DNA of 64,000 nucleotides from Subdoligranulum variabile (GCF_025152575.1 NZ_CP102293.1:248001-312000); one strand, 5' to 3'; counted from the first letter of the stretch, positions 43,978 through 52,578 are shown. A program made the numbers and translations. Notes: generated from the sequence alone by a model not told the origin.

Positions 43978-45048
43978 TTACAGTTCTGCCAGAATCGCGT
44001 CGCCCATGGCGGTGCATCCCACCTGGGTGCAGCCCTCCGCCATCATGTCGGCGGTACGCAGCCCTTTGTCCAGCACCGCATTGACGGCCGCCTCGATCTC
44101 ATCGGCCTCTGCGGGCATATCAAAACTGTAGCGCAGCATCATGGCCGCCGACAAAATGCAGGCAATGGGATTGACCACATCCTGCCCGGCAATGTCGGGT
44201 GCCGAACCGTGAATGGGCTCATACAATCCGCAGCTGCTCTCCCCCAGGGAGGAGGACGGCACCATGCCGATGCTTCCGGTGATCTCACTGGCTTCATCAG
44301 AAAGGATGTCGCCGAACATGTTCTCGGTCACGATCACATCGAACTGCGCAGGATTTTTGCAGATCTGCATGGCACAGTTGTCCACAAACATCTCACTGTA
44401 TTCCACCTCGGGATATTCGGCGGCCAGCCGATGCATGACTGCGCGCCACAGACGGCTGGTATCCAGCACGTTGGCCTTATCCACACAGGTCAGTTTCTTA
44501 CGGCGCTTCATCGCCGTTTCAAAGCCGATGCGGCCGATGCGCTCAATTTCATGTTCCGCATAGGGCATGGTGTCCACGGCTACTTTCTCGCCGTTTTCCT
44601 CATAGGTTTTGTGTTCGCCGAAGTAAACACCTCCAATGAGCTCCCGCACCACGATAAAATCAATGCCTTTGGCCACGATCTCCGCTTTCAGAGGGCTGGC
44701 CGCCGCCAGCTGCGGCCAGATTTTGGCCGGTCGGTTGTTGGCATACAGTCCCATACCGGCACGCAGGCGCAGCAGACCTTTCTCGGGACGCTTGTCTCCG
44801 GGCATGCCCTCCCACTTGGGGCCGCCGATGGCTCCCAGCAGGACGCTGTCCGACGCCTTGCACTTTTCCAGCTCCGAAGCTGGCAGCGGATCCCCGAATT
44901 TGTCAATGGCCTCCCCGCCCATGTAGGCGCGGGTATAGGTAAAGGTATGGCCGTGTTTGGCAGCGATCTTGTCCAGCACACGCACCGCCTGGGTGACGAT
45001 CTCGGGGCTGGAGCAATCGCCGTAAATCAATGCAATATTCTTGTTCAT
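43978..45048 (-). CDS. leuB: 3-isopropylmalate dehydrogenase
   Basis: Oxidative decarboxylation of 3-isopropylmalate, third step of leucine synthesis. The 356-residue enzyme has VVRELIGGVYFGEH (about residues 134-147), the catalytic-Lys region around KANVLDTSRLW (about 190), the metal-binding NMFGDILSDEASEITGS (about 240-256) and YEPIHGSAPDIAG. The N-terminal loop reads YGDCSSPEIV where the family usually has GDGIGPEI, an odd replacement near the active site. AGGAGGG precedes the ATG. Last gene of leuACDB. Confidence 0.93.
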   Translation of the reverse strand: MNKNIALIYGDCSSPEIVTQAVRVLDKIAAKHGHTFTYTRAYMGGEAIDKFGDPLPASELEKCKASDSVLLGAIGGPKWEGMPGDKRPEKGLLRLRAGMGLYANNRPAKIWPQLAAASPLKAEIVAKGIDFIVVRELIGGVYFGEHKTYEENGEKVAVDTMPYAEHEIERIGRIGFETAMKRRKKLTCVDKANVLDTSRLWRAVMHRLAAEYPEVEYSEMFVDNCAMQICKNPAQFDVIVTENMFGDILSDEASEITGSIGMVPSSSLGESSCGLYEPIHGSAPDIAGQDVVNPIACILSAAMMLRYSFDMPAEADEIEAAVNAVLDKGLRTADMMAEGCTQVGCTAMGDAILAEL

Positions 45049-45069
45049 AGTTCTTCCCTCCTGCCCCTC

Positions 45070-45549
45070 TTATTTCAGGCTGTTCATCAGGCCACCTTTG
45101 GCGATGATATTCTGGATGAAGGGCGGGAAGGGTGCCGCCTGGAAGGTCTGCCCGGTGGTTTCGTCGGTGATGACGCCGGTATCGAAATCGATACTGACGG
45201 TATCCCCCTCCGAGATGGCTTCACTGGCTGCCGGACATTCGAGGATCGGCAAACCGATATTGATGGCGTTGCGATAGAAGATCCGGGCAAAGCTCTTGGC
45301 GATGACGCAGCTGATTCCCGCGGCCTTGATGGCCAGCGGTGCGTGTTCCCGGGAGGAACCGCAGCCGAAGTTTTCGCCGCCCACCATGATATCACCAGGT
45401 TTTACCCGGGTGACAAAGGTCTTGTCAATATCTTCCATACAGTGGCTGGCCAGCTCTGCAGCGCTCTGGGTGTTCAGATAGCGTGCGGGAATGATGACGT
45501 CGGTATCAATATTATCGCCGTATTTGAAAACAGGTCCTTTGGCGTTCAT
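45070..45549 (-). CDS. leuD: 3-isopropylmalate dehydratase small subunit
   Basis: Small (swivel) subunit of isopropylmalate isomerase. The ATG at 45549 with GGGAGG seven bases upstream is chosen over the TTG six bases earlier. The product is 159 residues with [19 protein letters not shown] near the start and [18 protein letters not shown] (about 55-72), the family signature. It begins two bases after leuC. Confidence 0.95.
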   Translation of the reverse strand: MNAKGPVFKYGDNIDTDVIIPARYLNTQSAAELASHCMEDIDKTFVTRVKPGDIMVGGENFGCGSSREHAPLAIKAAGISCVIAKSFARIFYRNAINIGLPILECPAASEAISEGDTVSIDFDTGVITDETTGQTFQAAPFPPFIQNIIAKGGLMNSLK

Positions 45550-45551
45550 GT

Positions 45552-46811
45552 TCAAACCTCCCTGGGATCAGTGATGTAGCCGGTCAATGCGCTGGCTGCC
45601 GCCGTAGCGGGGCTGGCCAGGTAGACCTCAGAATCCACATGGCCCATGCGGCCCACAAAGTTGCGGTTGGTGGTGGAAACGCAGCGTTCCCCGGCCGCCA
45701 AGATGCCCATATAACCGCCCAGGCAGGGGCCGCAGGTGGGCGTGGAAACGATGCAGCCGGCATCAATGAAGGCTTCGGTATATCCACGGAGGATGCATTC
45801 CTTGTAGACCGCCATGGTGGCCGGAATGATGATGCCGCGCACGCCTTTGGCAATATGCTTGCCCTTGAGGATCTCGTAGGCGGCCTGCATATCCTCAATA
45901 CGGCCGTTGGTGCAGGAACCGATGACGATCTGATCAATCTTGATGTCCTTGCCCTCTTTGGCCAGATGGGTATTTTCCGGCAGATGAGGATAGCTGACGG
46001 TGGGCTCCAGCGTATCCAGATCGATGATGACGGTGCGCTCGTACTCGGCATCCGGGTCCGCCTCATATTTGACCCAGGGGCGCTGGCTGCGGCCCTTGAG
46101 GTAGGCTTCGCAAATCTCGTCCACCGGGAAGATTCCGTTCTTGGCACCCGCTTCGATGGCCATGTTGCAGATGCAGAGGCGATCCTCCATGGTCAGGCTC
46201 TTCACACCATCCCCGGTGAATTCCAGGCTCTTGTACAGCGCACCGGATACGCCGATTTCGCCGATCAGATGCAGGATCACATCCTTGCCGGTGACCGGGC
46301 GATGCAGGCTGCCGTTGAGCACCACTTTGATGGCGGCAGGGACTTTGAACCAGGCCACGCCCTTGGCCATTCCGGCGGCCATGTCGGTGGAGCCCACGCC
46401 GGTAGAAAAGGCACCTACTGCGCCGTAGGTGCAGGTATGGCTGTCAGCACCGATGATGCAGTCGCCTGCCGTGACGATGCCCTTTTCAGGCAAAAGAGCA
46501 TGCTCAATGCCCATCTGGCCCACGTCGTAGAAGTTGAGAATGTCGTATTTGTTGGCAAACTCACGGCACTGCTTGGACTGGGTGGCGCTCTTGATATCCT
46601 TGTTGGGGACAAAGTGGTCCAGCACGATGTTCACGCGGGTTTTGTCAAAAACAGAATCAAAGCCGGCCTTTTCAAACTCATTGATGGCCACAGGCGTGGT
46701 GATATCATTGCCGAGCACGATGTCCAGGTTGGCGTTGATGAGCTGGCCTGCCTTGACGGTGCTCTCGCCGCAGTGAGCGGCCAGGATCTTCTGGGTCATG
46801 GTCATTCCCAT
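45552..46811 (-). CDS. leuC: 3-isopropylmalate dehydratase large subunit
   Basis: Aconitase-family large subunit with a [4Fe-4S] cluster. The 419-residue length matches the archaeal/clostridial type rather than the 466-residue enterobacterial one. Cluster Cys residues are in IGSCTNGR (about residue 300) and TCGPCLGG (about 361 and 364). [20 protein letters not shown] (about 122-141) is the substrate loop. GAAAGGAG precedes the ATG. Confidence 0.95.
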   Translation of the reverse strand: MGMTMTQKILAAHCGESTVKAGQLINANLDIVLGNDITTPVAINEFEKAGFDSVFDKTRVNIVLDHFVPNKDIKSATQSKQCREFANKYDILNFYDVGQMGIEHALLPEKGIVTAGDCIIGADSHTCTYGAVGAFSTGVGSTDMAAGMAKGVAWFKVPAAIKVVLNGSLHRPVTGKDVILHLIGEIGVSGALYKSLEFTGDGVKSLTMEDRLCICNMAIEAGAKNGIFPVDEICEAYLKGRSQRPWVKYEADPDAEYERTVIIDLDTLEPTVSYPHLPENTHLAKEGKDIKIDQIVIGSCTNGRIEDMQAAYEILKGKHIAKGVRGIIIPATMAVYKECILRGYTEAFIDAGCIVSTPTCGPCLGGYMGILAAGERCVSTTNRNFVGRMGHVDSEVYLASPATAAASALTGYITDPREV

Positions 46812-46841
46812 GATGAACTGCTCCTTTCGTAATGGCGTACC

Positions 46842-48509
46842 TTACTTGTTGTTGATGGCACTGACAAGGGCACGGATACCAGCTACAATGATGTCGGTAT
46901 GCGTACCGCAGCCCCAGGTCTCCTCACCGGAAGCCCATTTCAGGCCAACGTAGGAGCAGGCACGGGAATCGGTATCGGAATCCAGCGCATGTTCGCTGTA
47001 ATGGACCAGCGTAAAGTGCATGCCGGTCTGCTGCTCAATGGCCGTGGCCACAGCATCCAGACGACCATTGCCGGTGGCGGTGCACGCGGCGGTCTTTCCA
47101 TTGGCCGAAACGGTAATGTTGGCCGTGATGGTATGATCGGGGTTCTGCACAAAGTGCGCTTCCGTCACATTGAAGGGATTGGTATGGTTGAGGTAGGTCT
47201 TTTCAAAGACGTACAGCACTTCCTTGACACCCAACTCGCGATGCTCGTGGTCGCTGACTTCCTTGACGCGGTACCCCAGGTCCTCACGCATCTTGGGCGG
47301 CGGATTGTAGCCGTAGTTCTGCTGCAGCAGGAACCCGATGCCACCCTTGCCACTCTGAGAATTGATGCGGATGACGTCGGCGTCGTAGGTCCGGCCGATG
47401 TCGTGGGGATCCACCGGAATATAGGGGCAGGTCCAACGGTGCTCGCCTTTTTCCTTGCGCCACGTCATGCCCTTGGCGATGGCATCCTGATGGCTGCCGC
47501 TGAATGCCGCAAAGACCAGGCTGCCGGCATAAGGAGAGCGCTCGTAGACGTGCATGCGGGTGACACGCTCGTAAACTTCGCAGATGGCCGGCATGTCACT
47601 GAAATCCAGGTGCGGGTCCACGCCGTGGCTGTACATATTCATGGCCAGCGTGATGGCATCCACATTGCCGGTACGCTCGCCGTTGCCAAAAAGGCAGCAC
47701 TCCACGCGCTGGGCACCGGCCAATACGGCCAGCTCCGCGTCCGCCACGCCGCAGCCGCGGTCGTTGTGGGGATGGGTGGAAAGAATGACACTGTCTCGGT
47801 ATTTGAGATGGTTGGAGCACCATTCGATCTGGTTGGCGTACACGTGCGGCATGCTCATCTCTACCGTGACCGGCAAATTGATGATCATAGGACGGTCGGG
47901 TGTGGGCTGCATGACATCCAACACGGCGTTGCAGACTTCCACAGCGTACTCCGGTTCTGTGCCGGTGAAACTCTCGGGGCTGTACTCGAACAGGAAATTG
48001 CCTTCGTACTCTTCGCTGAGCTGTTTGACCAGCTTGGCACCGTCTACCGCAATCTGTTTGATTTCCTCCTTGGACTTTTTGAACACCTGTTCCCGCTGGG
48101 CCACGCTGGTGGAATTATAGAAATGGATGATGGCCCGGGGCGCGCCCTTGACCGCCTCAAAGGTCTTGCGGATGATATGATCGCGGCACTGGGTCAGCAC
48201 CTGCAGCGTCACATCGGAAGGAACGCGGTTCTCCTCGATCAGTTTGCGAAGGAATTCATATTCGGTCTCGCTGGCGGCCGGGAACCCGACTTCGATTTCC
48301 TTGAAGCCGATCTTCACCAGCATATCGTAAAATTCCAGCTTTTCCTCCAGACTCATGGGAACGATCAGGCTCTGGTTTCCGTCGCGCAGATCCACACTGC
48401 ACCAGGCGGGTGCCTTTTCAATATGGTCCTTCTGCGTCCACTGGAACACATGGCCCGGCTCTACCGGCGGCGGATAATATCCTACTGCATACTTGGTTGC
48501 GTCCATCAT
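46842..48509 (-). CDS. leuA: 2-isopropylmalate synthase, long (LeuA2) type
   Basis: Condenses acetyl-CoA and 2-oxoisovalerate, the committed step of leucine synthesis. The start at 48509 with AAGGAGG eight bases upstream gives 555 residues. Visible features are VDLRDGNQSL (about residue 41), STHPHNDRGCGVADAEL with the metal His pair (about 243-260), LFGNGERTGNVD, and a C-terminal regulatory domain ending near TDIIVAGIRALVSAI, expected to bind leucine. Length and N-terminus match the yeast-like class. Expression is probably controlled by the T-box upstream. Confidence 0.95.
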   Translation of the reverse strand: MMDATKYAVGYYPPPVEPGHVFQWTQKDHIEKAPAWCSVDLRDGNQSLIVPMSLEEKLEFYDMLVKIGFKEIEVGFPAASETEYEFLRKLIEENRVPSDVTLQVLTQCRDHIIRKTFEAVKGAPRAIIHFYNSTSVAQREQVFKKSKEEIKQIAVDGAKLVKQLSEEYEGNFLFEYSPESFTGTEPEYAVEVCNAVLDVMQPTPDRPMIINLPVTVEMSMPHVYANQIEWCSNHLKYRDSVILSTHPHNDRGCGVADAELAVLAGAQRVECCLFGNGERTGNVDAITLAMNMYSHGVDPHLDFSDMPAICEVYERVTRMHVYERSPYAGSLVFAAFSGSHQDAIAKGMTWRKEKGEHRWTCPYIPVDPHDIGRTYDADVIRINSQSGKGGIGFLLQQNYGYNPPPKMREDLGYRVKEVSDHEHRELGVKEVLYVFEKTYLNHTNPFNVTEAHFVQNPDHTITANITVSANGKTAACTATGNGRLDAVATAIEQQTGMHFTLVHYSEHALDSDTDSRACSYVGLKWASGEETWGCGTHTDIIVAGIRALVSAINNK

Positions 48510-48555
48510 AGAAAATGCCTCCTTCAAGGTTTCGTGTGCCCTTGAAGGAGGCATG

Positions 48556-48862
48556 AAAAAACCGTCCCCCAAAGGCGTTTTGCCTTTGAGAGACGGGAGC
48601 AAATACAAATTGCTGTACCCCGCGGTACCACTCTCATTGCCGCCACTGTACAAACGGGCGGCCTCTCTGTACGATCGGCCTCTATCGGGCGAATCGCGCC
48701 TGCATGATAACGGTCAGGTTCCGTCCGCACCTACAGCCATCCGGCCATCAACGCGGCTGCTCCGGGGCCAGTGACGCAAAACCTGCCGCACCGCCTTGCA
48801 CCTTCCGGCGGCTCTCTGAAGCTGGCTGGGAATTGCTTTCTCCCCATCACTGCATTCTCAAT
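48556..48862 (-). promoter_or_regulatory. T-box riboswitch leader of leuACDB
   Basis: The leader carries the T-box sequence AGAGTGGTACCGCG (48634-48621). Stem I is closed by CAGTGA (48852-48847) and TCACTG (48774-48769). A GAGAGC motif lies near 48811-48817. The terminator pairs at 48562-48576 and 48582-48596 and is followed by TTTTTT on the leftward strand (48556-48561). Uncharged tRNA-Leu is expected to favour the antiterminator. A UUG at 48779-48777, just before the stem I closing strand, is a possible Leu specifier, but I cannot fold it with confidence. This explains the 457-base gap between leuA and the next gene. Confidence 0.9.
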
Positions 48863-48868
48863 ACGATT

Positions 48869-48897
48869 ACTTTACCAGATTGAAGCAGTCTTGTCAA
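48869..48897 (-). promoter_or_regulatory. leu operon promoter
   Basis: TTGACA (48892-48897) and TAAAGT (48869-48874) with a 17-bp spacer, just upstream of the T-box leader. Confidence 0.82.
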
Positions 48898-48966
48898 TCG
48901 TCGTTTTGCACAATTTGATCAACACTCTTTTGTTTGAATTGTTTGTTTTCCTCGTCTATGTGATTC

Positions 48967-50166
48967 TCATACACCGTATTTCAGGTTCACCGTACTGGCC
49001 GCCACCACTTCCAGAGAACGTGCTGCCACCGTCTCGCTTGATGCGGATACCGTGCTTTCCACCATTCCGTCGGGGGCTGTAATATTGGTTTTCCATTCAT
49101 TGCGAGGGGCGCTGAAATTGGCCGCCACATACCCATGAGGAGCCTGTATGCATACATTCTGCATCTGATAGTCTGCGCCGTTGGAAATCTTCTCAAGCCA
49201 GACGTTACCGATATCCGTCACAACGTTCAAATCCTCCGTCTGCAAACAGCCAGACTGGATGGGGCCGCTGGCCGTAAAAGCATCGATCTGCCGTATATGC
49301 AGTTCTCCTAATTCAATAGCGCCGCTGTTGCTGATGTGTACTTCCAGCCGCTCAAAGGCATCCGACGGCAATGTGATCGTTACGTGGGTGTTGGGATCGG
49401 TACTGTCACAGACAAACGCATATCCGTAGTCCACCGTCTTGCCGTAATTGACATTGTGGCCCACATCCACGTTGCGGACTTCCACGGAGGCCTGATCGCC
49501 GGTCCTGAAGACCACATTGCCCCGCGTCAGATTAACAAACAGCGTTCCCTTGCCGGGTGCATCCAGAACACCACTGTAAGTAACGGAGCCTTCCGCCGCC
49601 AGCCCCGTGCCGGCCGTGGGAATTGGAGTCACTTCTGGTTCCTCCACCGAAGGAACCGCACTGACCGCCACAGACGCCGTATCCCCACCCCGGTTGGAAA
49701 AGCCTCGCAATCCAAATAAAAGAGCACTGATCTGAATGGCCAACGCCAGCACAATGAGCAGCCAGTAGATAATCCACAACCGGCGTTTTCCACGCTTTTG
49801 TGCCGGTGGATTCTCGGATGTTCCTCTGGTGGTATACTGCGCAGGCTCCTCCAGTTTCGGCGGTTCCGGCCCTGCAGGCGGCGCAGCCGACACCTTCTCA
49901 CCCAACTGTGGAGCTGTCGGATCAGACAGTTCCTCCTTCGGTGTTCCCGTTTCCTCCGGCACATCCTGGAGGTCTATGCCTTCCCCTTCCAGAATTTTGC
50001 GGGCCACTTCCGACGGGTCCCCCAGCTCCTCCGCCGTCTTTTCCTCGTTTTCGTTGCCTGCAGCGTCAAAGTATTCTTCATAATAGTTTAAAGCCTCCTG
50101 CCGTTCCTCGGCAGGCAGTGCAGTCAGCAGTTCTTCCAGCCTGGCCAGATAGGCATACTTCCTCAT
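48967..50166 (-). CDS. DUF1700-like N-terminus fused to DUF4097-type extracellular domain
   Basis: The N-terminal 60 residues (YAYLARLEELLTALPAEERQ and a following EYFDAAGNENEEKTAEELGD) match the DUF1700 pattern and closely resemble the neighbouring 118-residue protein. A Pro/Glu-rich linker follows. One membrane segment lies at about 132-152. A predicted beta-rich extracellular domain ends the chain, with repeating VxVRNVDV, ITLPSDAFERLEVHISNSG and GPIQSG segments as in DUF4097 proteins. Such proteins are often PadR targets in envelope stress. The start overlaps the padR stop by four bases. Biochemical function unknown. Confidence 0.8.
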   Translation of the reverse strand: MRKYAYLARLEELLTALPAEERQEALNYYEEYFDAAGNENEEKTAEELGDPSEVARKILEGEGIDLQDVPEETGTPKEELSDPTAPQLGEKVSAAPPAGPEPPKLEEPAQYTTRGTSENPPAQKRGKRRLWIIYWLLIVLALAIQISALLFGLRGFSNRGGDTASVAVSAVPSVEEPEVTPIPTAGTGLAAEGSVTYSGVLDAPGKGTLFVNLTRGNVVFRTGDQASVEVRNVDVGHNVNYGKTVDYGYAFVCDSTDPNTHVTITLPSDAFERLEVHISNSGAIELGELHIRQIDAFTASGPIQSGCLQTEDLNVVTDIGNVWLEKISNGADYQMQNVCIQAPHGYVAANFSAPRNEWKTNITAPDGMVESTVSASSETVAARSLEVVAASTVNLKYGV

Positions 50167-50483
50167 AACGGCTCCCCCTTAAACAATTTGTTGATCTGGC
50201 TTGTGTAAGCATCCCATTCTGCGCGGAACGCTTCCAGCCGGTCACGACCGGCCTGTGTCACTTCGTAGTAGCGCCGGTTGCGGCCGTTATACGCCTCATC
50301 CCGCACTGTCAGGCAACCATCTTTCTGCAGGCGGCGCAGCACCGGATACAGCGTGGATTCCGACAGATCCAGCACCTGCCGTACTTCCTGGGTGATTTTG
50401 TATCCGTAAGTTCCATGTTCTTCCCGCGCAACGACCGCCAGCACAATGGCATCCAGCAGCGCAGCGCCGGTATTGATGGCCAT
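50163..50483 (-). CDS. PadR-family transcriptional regulator
   Basis: The 106-residue winged-helix protein has LLDAIVLAVVAREEHGTYGY (about residues 9-28), LSESTLYPVLRRLQKDG (recognition helix; about 40-56) and RNRRYYEVTQAGRDRL (wing; about 68-83). AAAGGAGG precedes the ATG. It lies between two genes whose products share a DUF1700 domain, which it probably regulates. Confidence 0.92.
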   Translation of the reverse strand: MAINTGAALLDAIVLAVVAREEHGTYGYKITQEVRQVLDLSESTLYPVLRRLQKDGCLTVRDEAYNGRNRRYYEVTQAGRDRLEAFRAEWDAYTSQINKLFKGEPL

Positions 50484-50543
50484 GCGTCGGCCTCCTTTCC
50501 TGTTGCGTATGCAATTTTATCAAAGTATTCAGACACTGCGCCT

Positions 50544-50900
50544 TCAGGAGCGTTCCCCCCGCACCGATGCGGTGGTTTGCGGTATCTGCAAGGTGGCCGG
50601 CGGCCACCCCTTCGACAGATAACCGATACCGACAGCCAACACAATGACCAGAAGCAGGGCCGACACCGCCAAGAGAAGTTTCCCGCGAATTCCTGCTGAC
50701 TGTTCAAGGTCCTTCCGCTCGTGTCGGATTCGCTGGGCAACCGTTTCCGGTTCCCCCAGCTTAGCAGCGATGTCTTCTTCCTGATCAGGCCCTTCCATTT
50801 TAAAGTACTCTTCATAATGCTGCAAAATCCTCCGCCGCTCCTGTTGTGGAAAATCCGCCAGTAATTCCTCCAGCCGGCTGAGATAAGCGTATCGTTTCAT
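50544..50900 (-). CDS. Short DUF1700 membrane protein
   Basis: The 118-residue product starts MKRYAYLSRLEELLADFPQQ and continues with EEYFKMEGPDQEEDIAAKLGEP, a paralogue of the N-terminus of the 399-residue protein two genes on. One membrane segment lies at about 74-95, and a short tail remains outside. It lacks the DUF4097 part. First gene of a three-gene leftward operon with padR in the middle. Function unknown. Confidence 0.8.
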   Translation of the reverse strand: MKRYAYLSRLEELLADFPQQERRRILQHYEEYFKMEGPDQEEDIAAKLGEPETVAQRIRHERKDLEQSAGIRGKLLLAVSALLLVIVLAVGIGYLSKGWPPATLQIPQTTASVRGERS

Positions 50901-50916
50901 GACACCGCCCCCTTCC

Positions 50917-50962
50917 TATATGGTTCTATATATTATATACCATATAATATTATAGTTTTCAA
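50917..50962 (-). promoter_or_regulatory. Promoter with nested palindromes upstream of the DUF1700/padR operon
   Basis: TTGAAA (50957-50962) is followed by TATA-rich -10 sequence (50932-50939). The -10 lies inside ATTATAT-ACC-ATATAAT (50932-50948). TATATGG (50917-50923) and CCATATA (50940-50946) form a second inverted pair. Probably the PadR operator. Confidence 0.65.
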
Positions 50963-50984
50963 TAGGTTGCTTCCCTTTTTTACG

Positions 50985-51116
50985 AAAAAACAAAAAGAAG
51001 CCCCCGCCCTGAGGGATGGGCGGGGGTTTCAAAGAAAGGAGGAGAAGAACACATGAAAAAATGAGATAATAACAATTTGGGGGAGCTTTGCAACCTTGGG
51101 GTGTTGCTTAGCTTGC
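50985..51116 (-). ncRNA. Candidate small RNA with anti-Shine-Dalgarno segment
   Basis: A consensus promoter (51123-51151) fires leftward. About 110 bases on stands a strong terminator with a perfect 9-bp GC stem (51001-51009 with 51018-51026), followed by CTTCTTTTTGTTTTTT. The RNA between has no open frame of note. It carries TTCTTCTCCTCCTTTCTTT (about 51053-51033), complementary to Shine-Dalgarno sequences. Trans-acting sRNAs of Firmicutes often use such CU-rich stretches. It is not a family I recognise. Confidence 0.65.
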
Positions 51117-51122
51117 AACTAA

Positions 51123-51151
51123 ATTGTAACCTTTTTGTCACCAGATGTCAA
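51123..51151 (-). promoter_or_regulatory. Promoter of the candidate small RNA
   Basis: TTGACA (51146-51151), 17-bp spacer, TACAAT (51123-51128) on the leftward strand. Confidence 0.8.
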
Positions 51152-51186
51152 TAGTGTTTTGTTAACAATTTGTAATTTTTGAAAAG

Positions 51187-51238
51187 TGACACTTTATTTT
51201 GTCCAAAAACACAAAAAATGACAATTTATTTTGTCCAA
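51187..51238. repeat. Pair of 20-bp direct repeats upstream of the small RNA promoter
   Basis: 51187-51206 and 51219-51238 are identical at 19 of 20 positions and 32 bp (about three helical turns) apart. They lie 36-87 bp upstream of the -35, where an activator would bind. They are not copies of the 18-bp iterons. Confidence 0.75.
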
Positions 51239-51656
51239 TTTGACCTCGATAGTTCCCTTGATTTTGCAAAAAGAGGTTCCCGGACTGGAGACAAAGGTCC
51301 ATAAAGAGTGATTTAGAATCGTCTACCTTGCGGATTTTCTGATTTTGCTTTGTATCAGCCGCGATCAAAGTCCCTTTCTATATCCCCTTCTCTTTATTCG
51401 TTCTGTTTTCTCGCATCGGAAAGACGCTTTGACGCACAGACCAAAAACTCTTTCCTAATATTTCCGTACCTTTGCCCAGAAATGAAGTCACTATTTTCCT
51501 CCCGCGACAAAGTGTTTCTCTGTGTCTCCTTCTCTACCCGCAAGGGTTCCGGCCTTCAACATCGTCCAAGTCCGCTGTCTTCCTGAAATGGATCTACGTA
51601 CTTCTTGCAGTCGCTTTCTTTTACAAAACAGGAACGCAAAATTTATTTTTCGGCAG

Positions 51657-52475
51657 ATGTGCTTTTTATAACAATATATCCGTAGCTTTTTTCTTTGCGG
51701 CCATGATTGCGTGCTCCGCGCCTATGAAAAAGAATTCTATTGTGCTGAAGATAACAACTTTTTCTAACCGTCGCCTTTTACTCCCCTTGCAGACAAGCAG
51801 AACCTGACATAAAATTGGGTTTTCGCAGCTTTTCCCATCAGATGTTGTTATGAAAAGCACATTTCTTTCCTTCCTTCTTCCCCCTCTGCTATTGTTATTC
51901 TCAGCACATCCAACAAAGCCCCCTCCCCTGTTGTTATTAACGACACATCTTGTTTTTTGCAGCTTTGTTTTCACTTTTTCTTCTTTGTATCGTATTTTTT
52001 CTTTTCTCCTTTTTTCCCTTTTCCTTCCGTTTTCTCTCTTTCTGACATTTTCCATGGCGTTGTTATCCTTTGCACATTTACCTGATAAACCGAATTTCTT
52101 TTTCTCCTCTCCCCCTCGTTGTTATCCCGCACACAGTTACTTGGAAAAGTTGTTGTTTTCAGCACATTTGCCAGTCCTCGCCGTTGTTATTTTCAGCACA
52201 CCTTTATCTTTTCAGAATTTCTTTTGCAGAGTTGTTATGATCAGCACATCTTTTTGGTTTTTCGCACTTCGGGACTTCACCACTGTGCTTTGTCTCCCCG
52301 CATTGTTATCTGCAGCCTATTTTCATAAAAATCATTGTTATTCGCCGCACATTTGCGGATTTTTTCTTTATTGTAATTCTTTGCCTATTGTAAAATTGAG
52401 AACAATATTTGTTGTTATAGCCGCACCAGAAAAGTGGTTATTTTCTGCACATTTTGGTTGTTATTCCTGGCACAT
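51657..52475 (+). repeat. Iteron array (about 16 copies of TTGTTAT-N5-GCACAT)
   Basis: Eighteen-bp repeats begin at 51845, 51892, 51931, 52060, 52150, 52184, 52232, 52303, 52335, 52435 and 52458. Degenerate or differently spaced copies lie at 52119, 52371 and 52412. Two copies are on the opposite strand at 51657-51674 and 51740-51757. Spacing is irregular (23-129 bp), except that the last three begin exactly 23 bp apart, next to the rep gene. The order iterons, AT-rich stretch, promoter, Rep_3 gene is that of iteron plasmid origins. A loose copy follows the rep gene at 54540-54557. Confidence 0.85.
51949..52056 (+). other. Pyrimidine-rich tract inside the iteron array
   Basis: Bases 51961-52050 contain only 12 purines in 90 positions on the + strand. 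It separates the iterons at 51931 and 52060, the largest gap in the array. Shorter pyrimidine runs fill most other inter-iteron gaps (for example 51863-51890 and 52096-52118). Such tracts can form triplex or unwound DNA. No gene is seen; open frames here are low-complexity. Confidence 0.7.
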
Positions 52476-52535
52476 CCTACCTTATAAAGCTAAAAAACTA
52501 AATATATAAAGGGACATAAAAGAACACAAACAGGG
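52476..52535. other. AT-rich segment between iterons and rep, possible unwinding element
   Basis: The stretch after the last iteron (including TATAAAGCTAAAAAACTAAA and an ATATATAAA run) is strongly A+T-rich, as expected of a DNA unwinding element in an iteron origin. I see no clear DnaA box beside it. Confidence 0.5.
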
Positions 52536-52578
52536 AATCTATGCGAAAATTCAGAAACTGTGTCGAGGATTACAATAA

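Noticed and set aside
51657..52475. Interspersed 18-bp repeats as a CRISPR array
   Set aside because: Repeats are short, split into two conserved halves, unevenly spaced, partly inverted, and no cas gene is near. They fit iterons.
51850..52509. Rightward frame of 219 codons through the iteron region
   Set aside because: The product is Phe/Leu/Ser/Pro-rich only because the DNA is pyrimidine-rich. No ribosome site is present, and the repeats continue through it.
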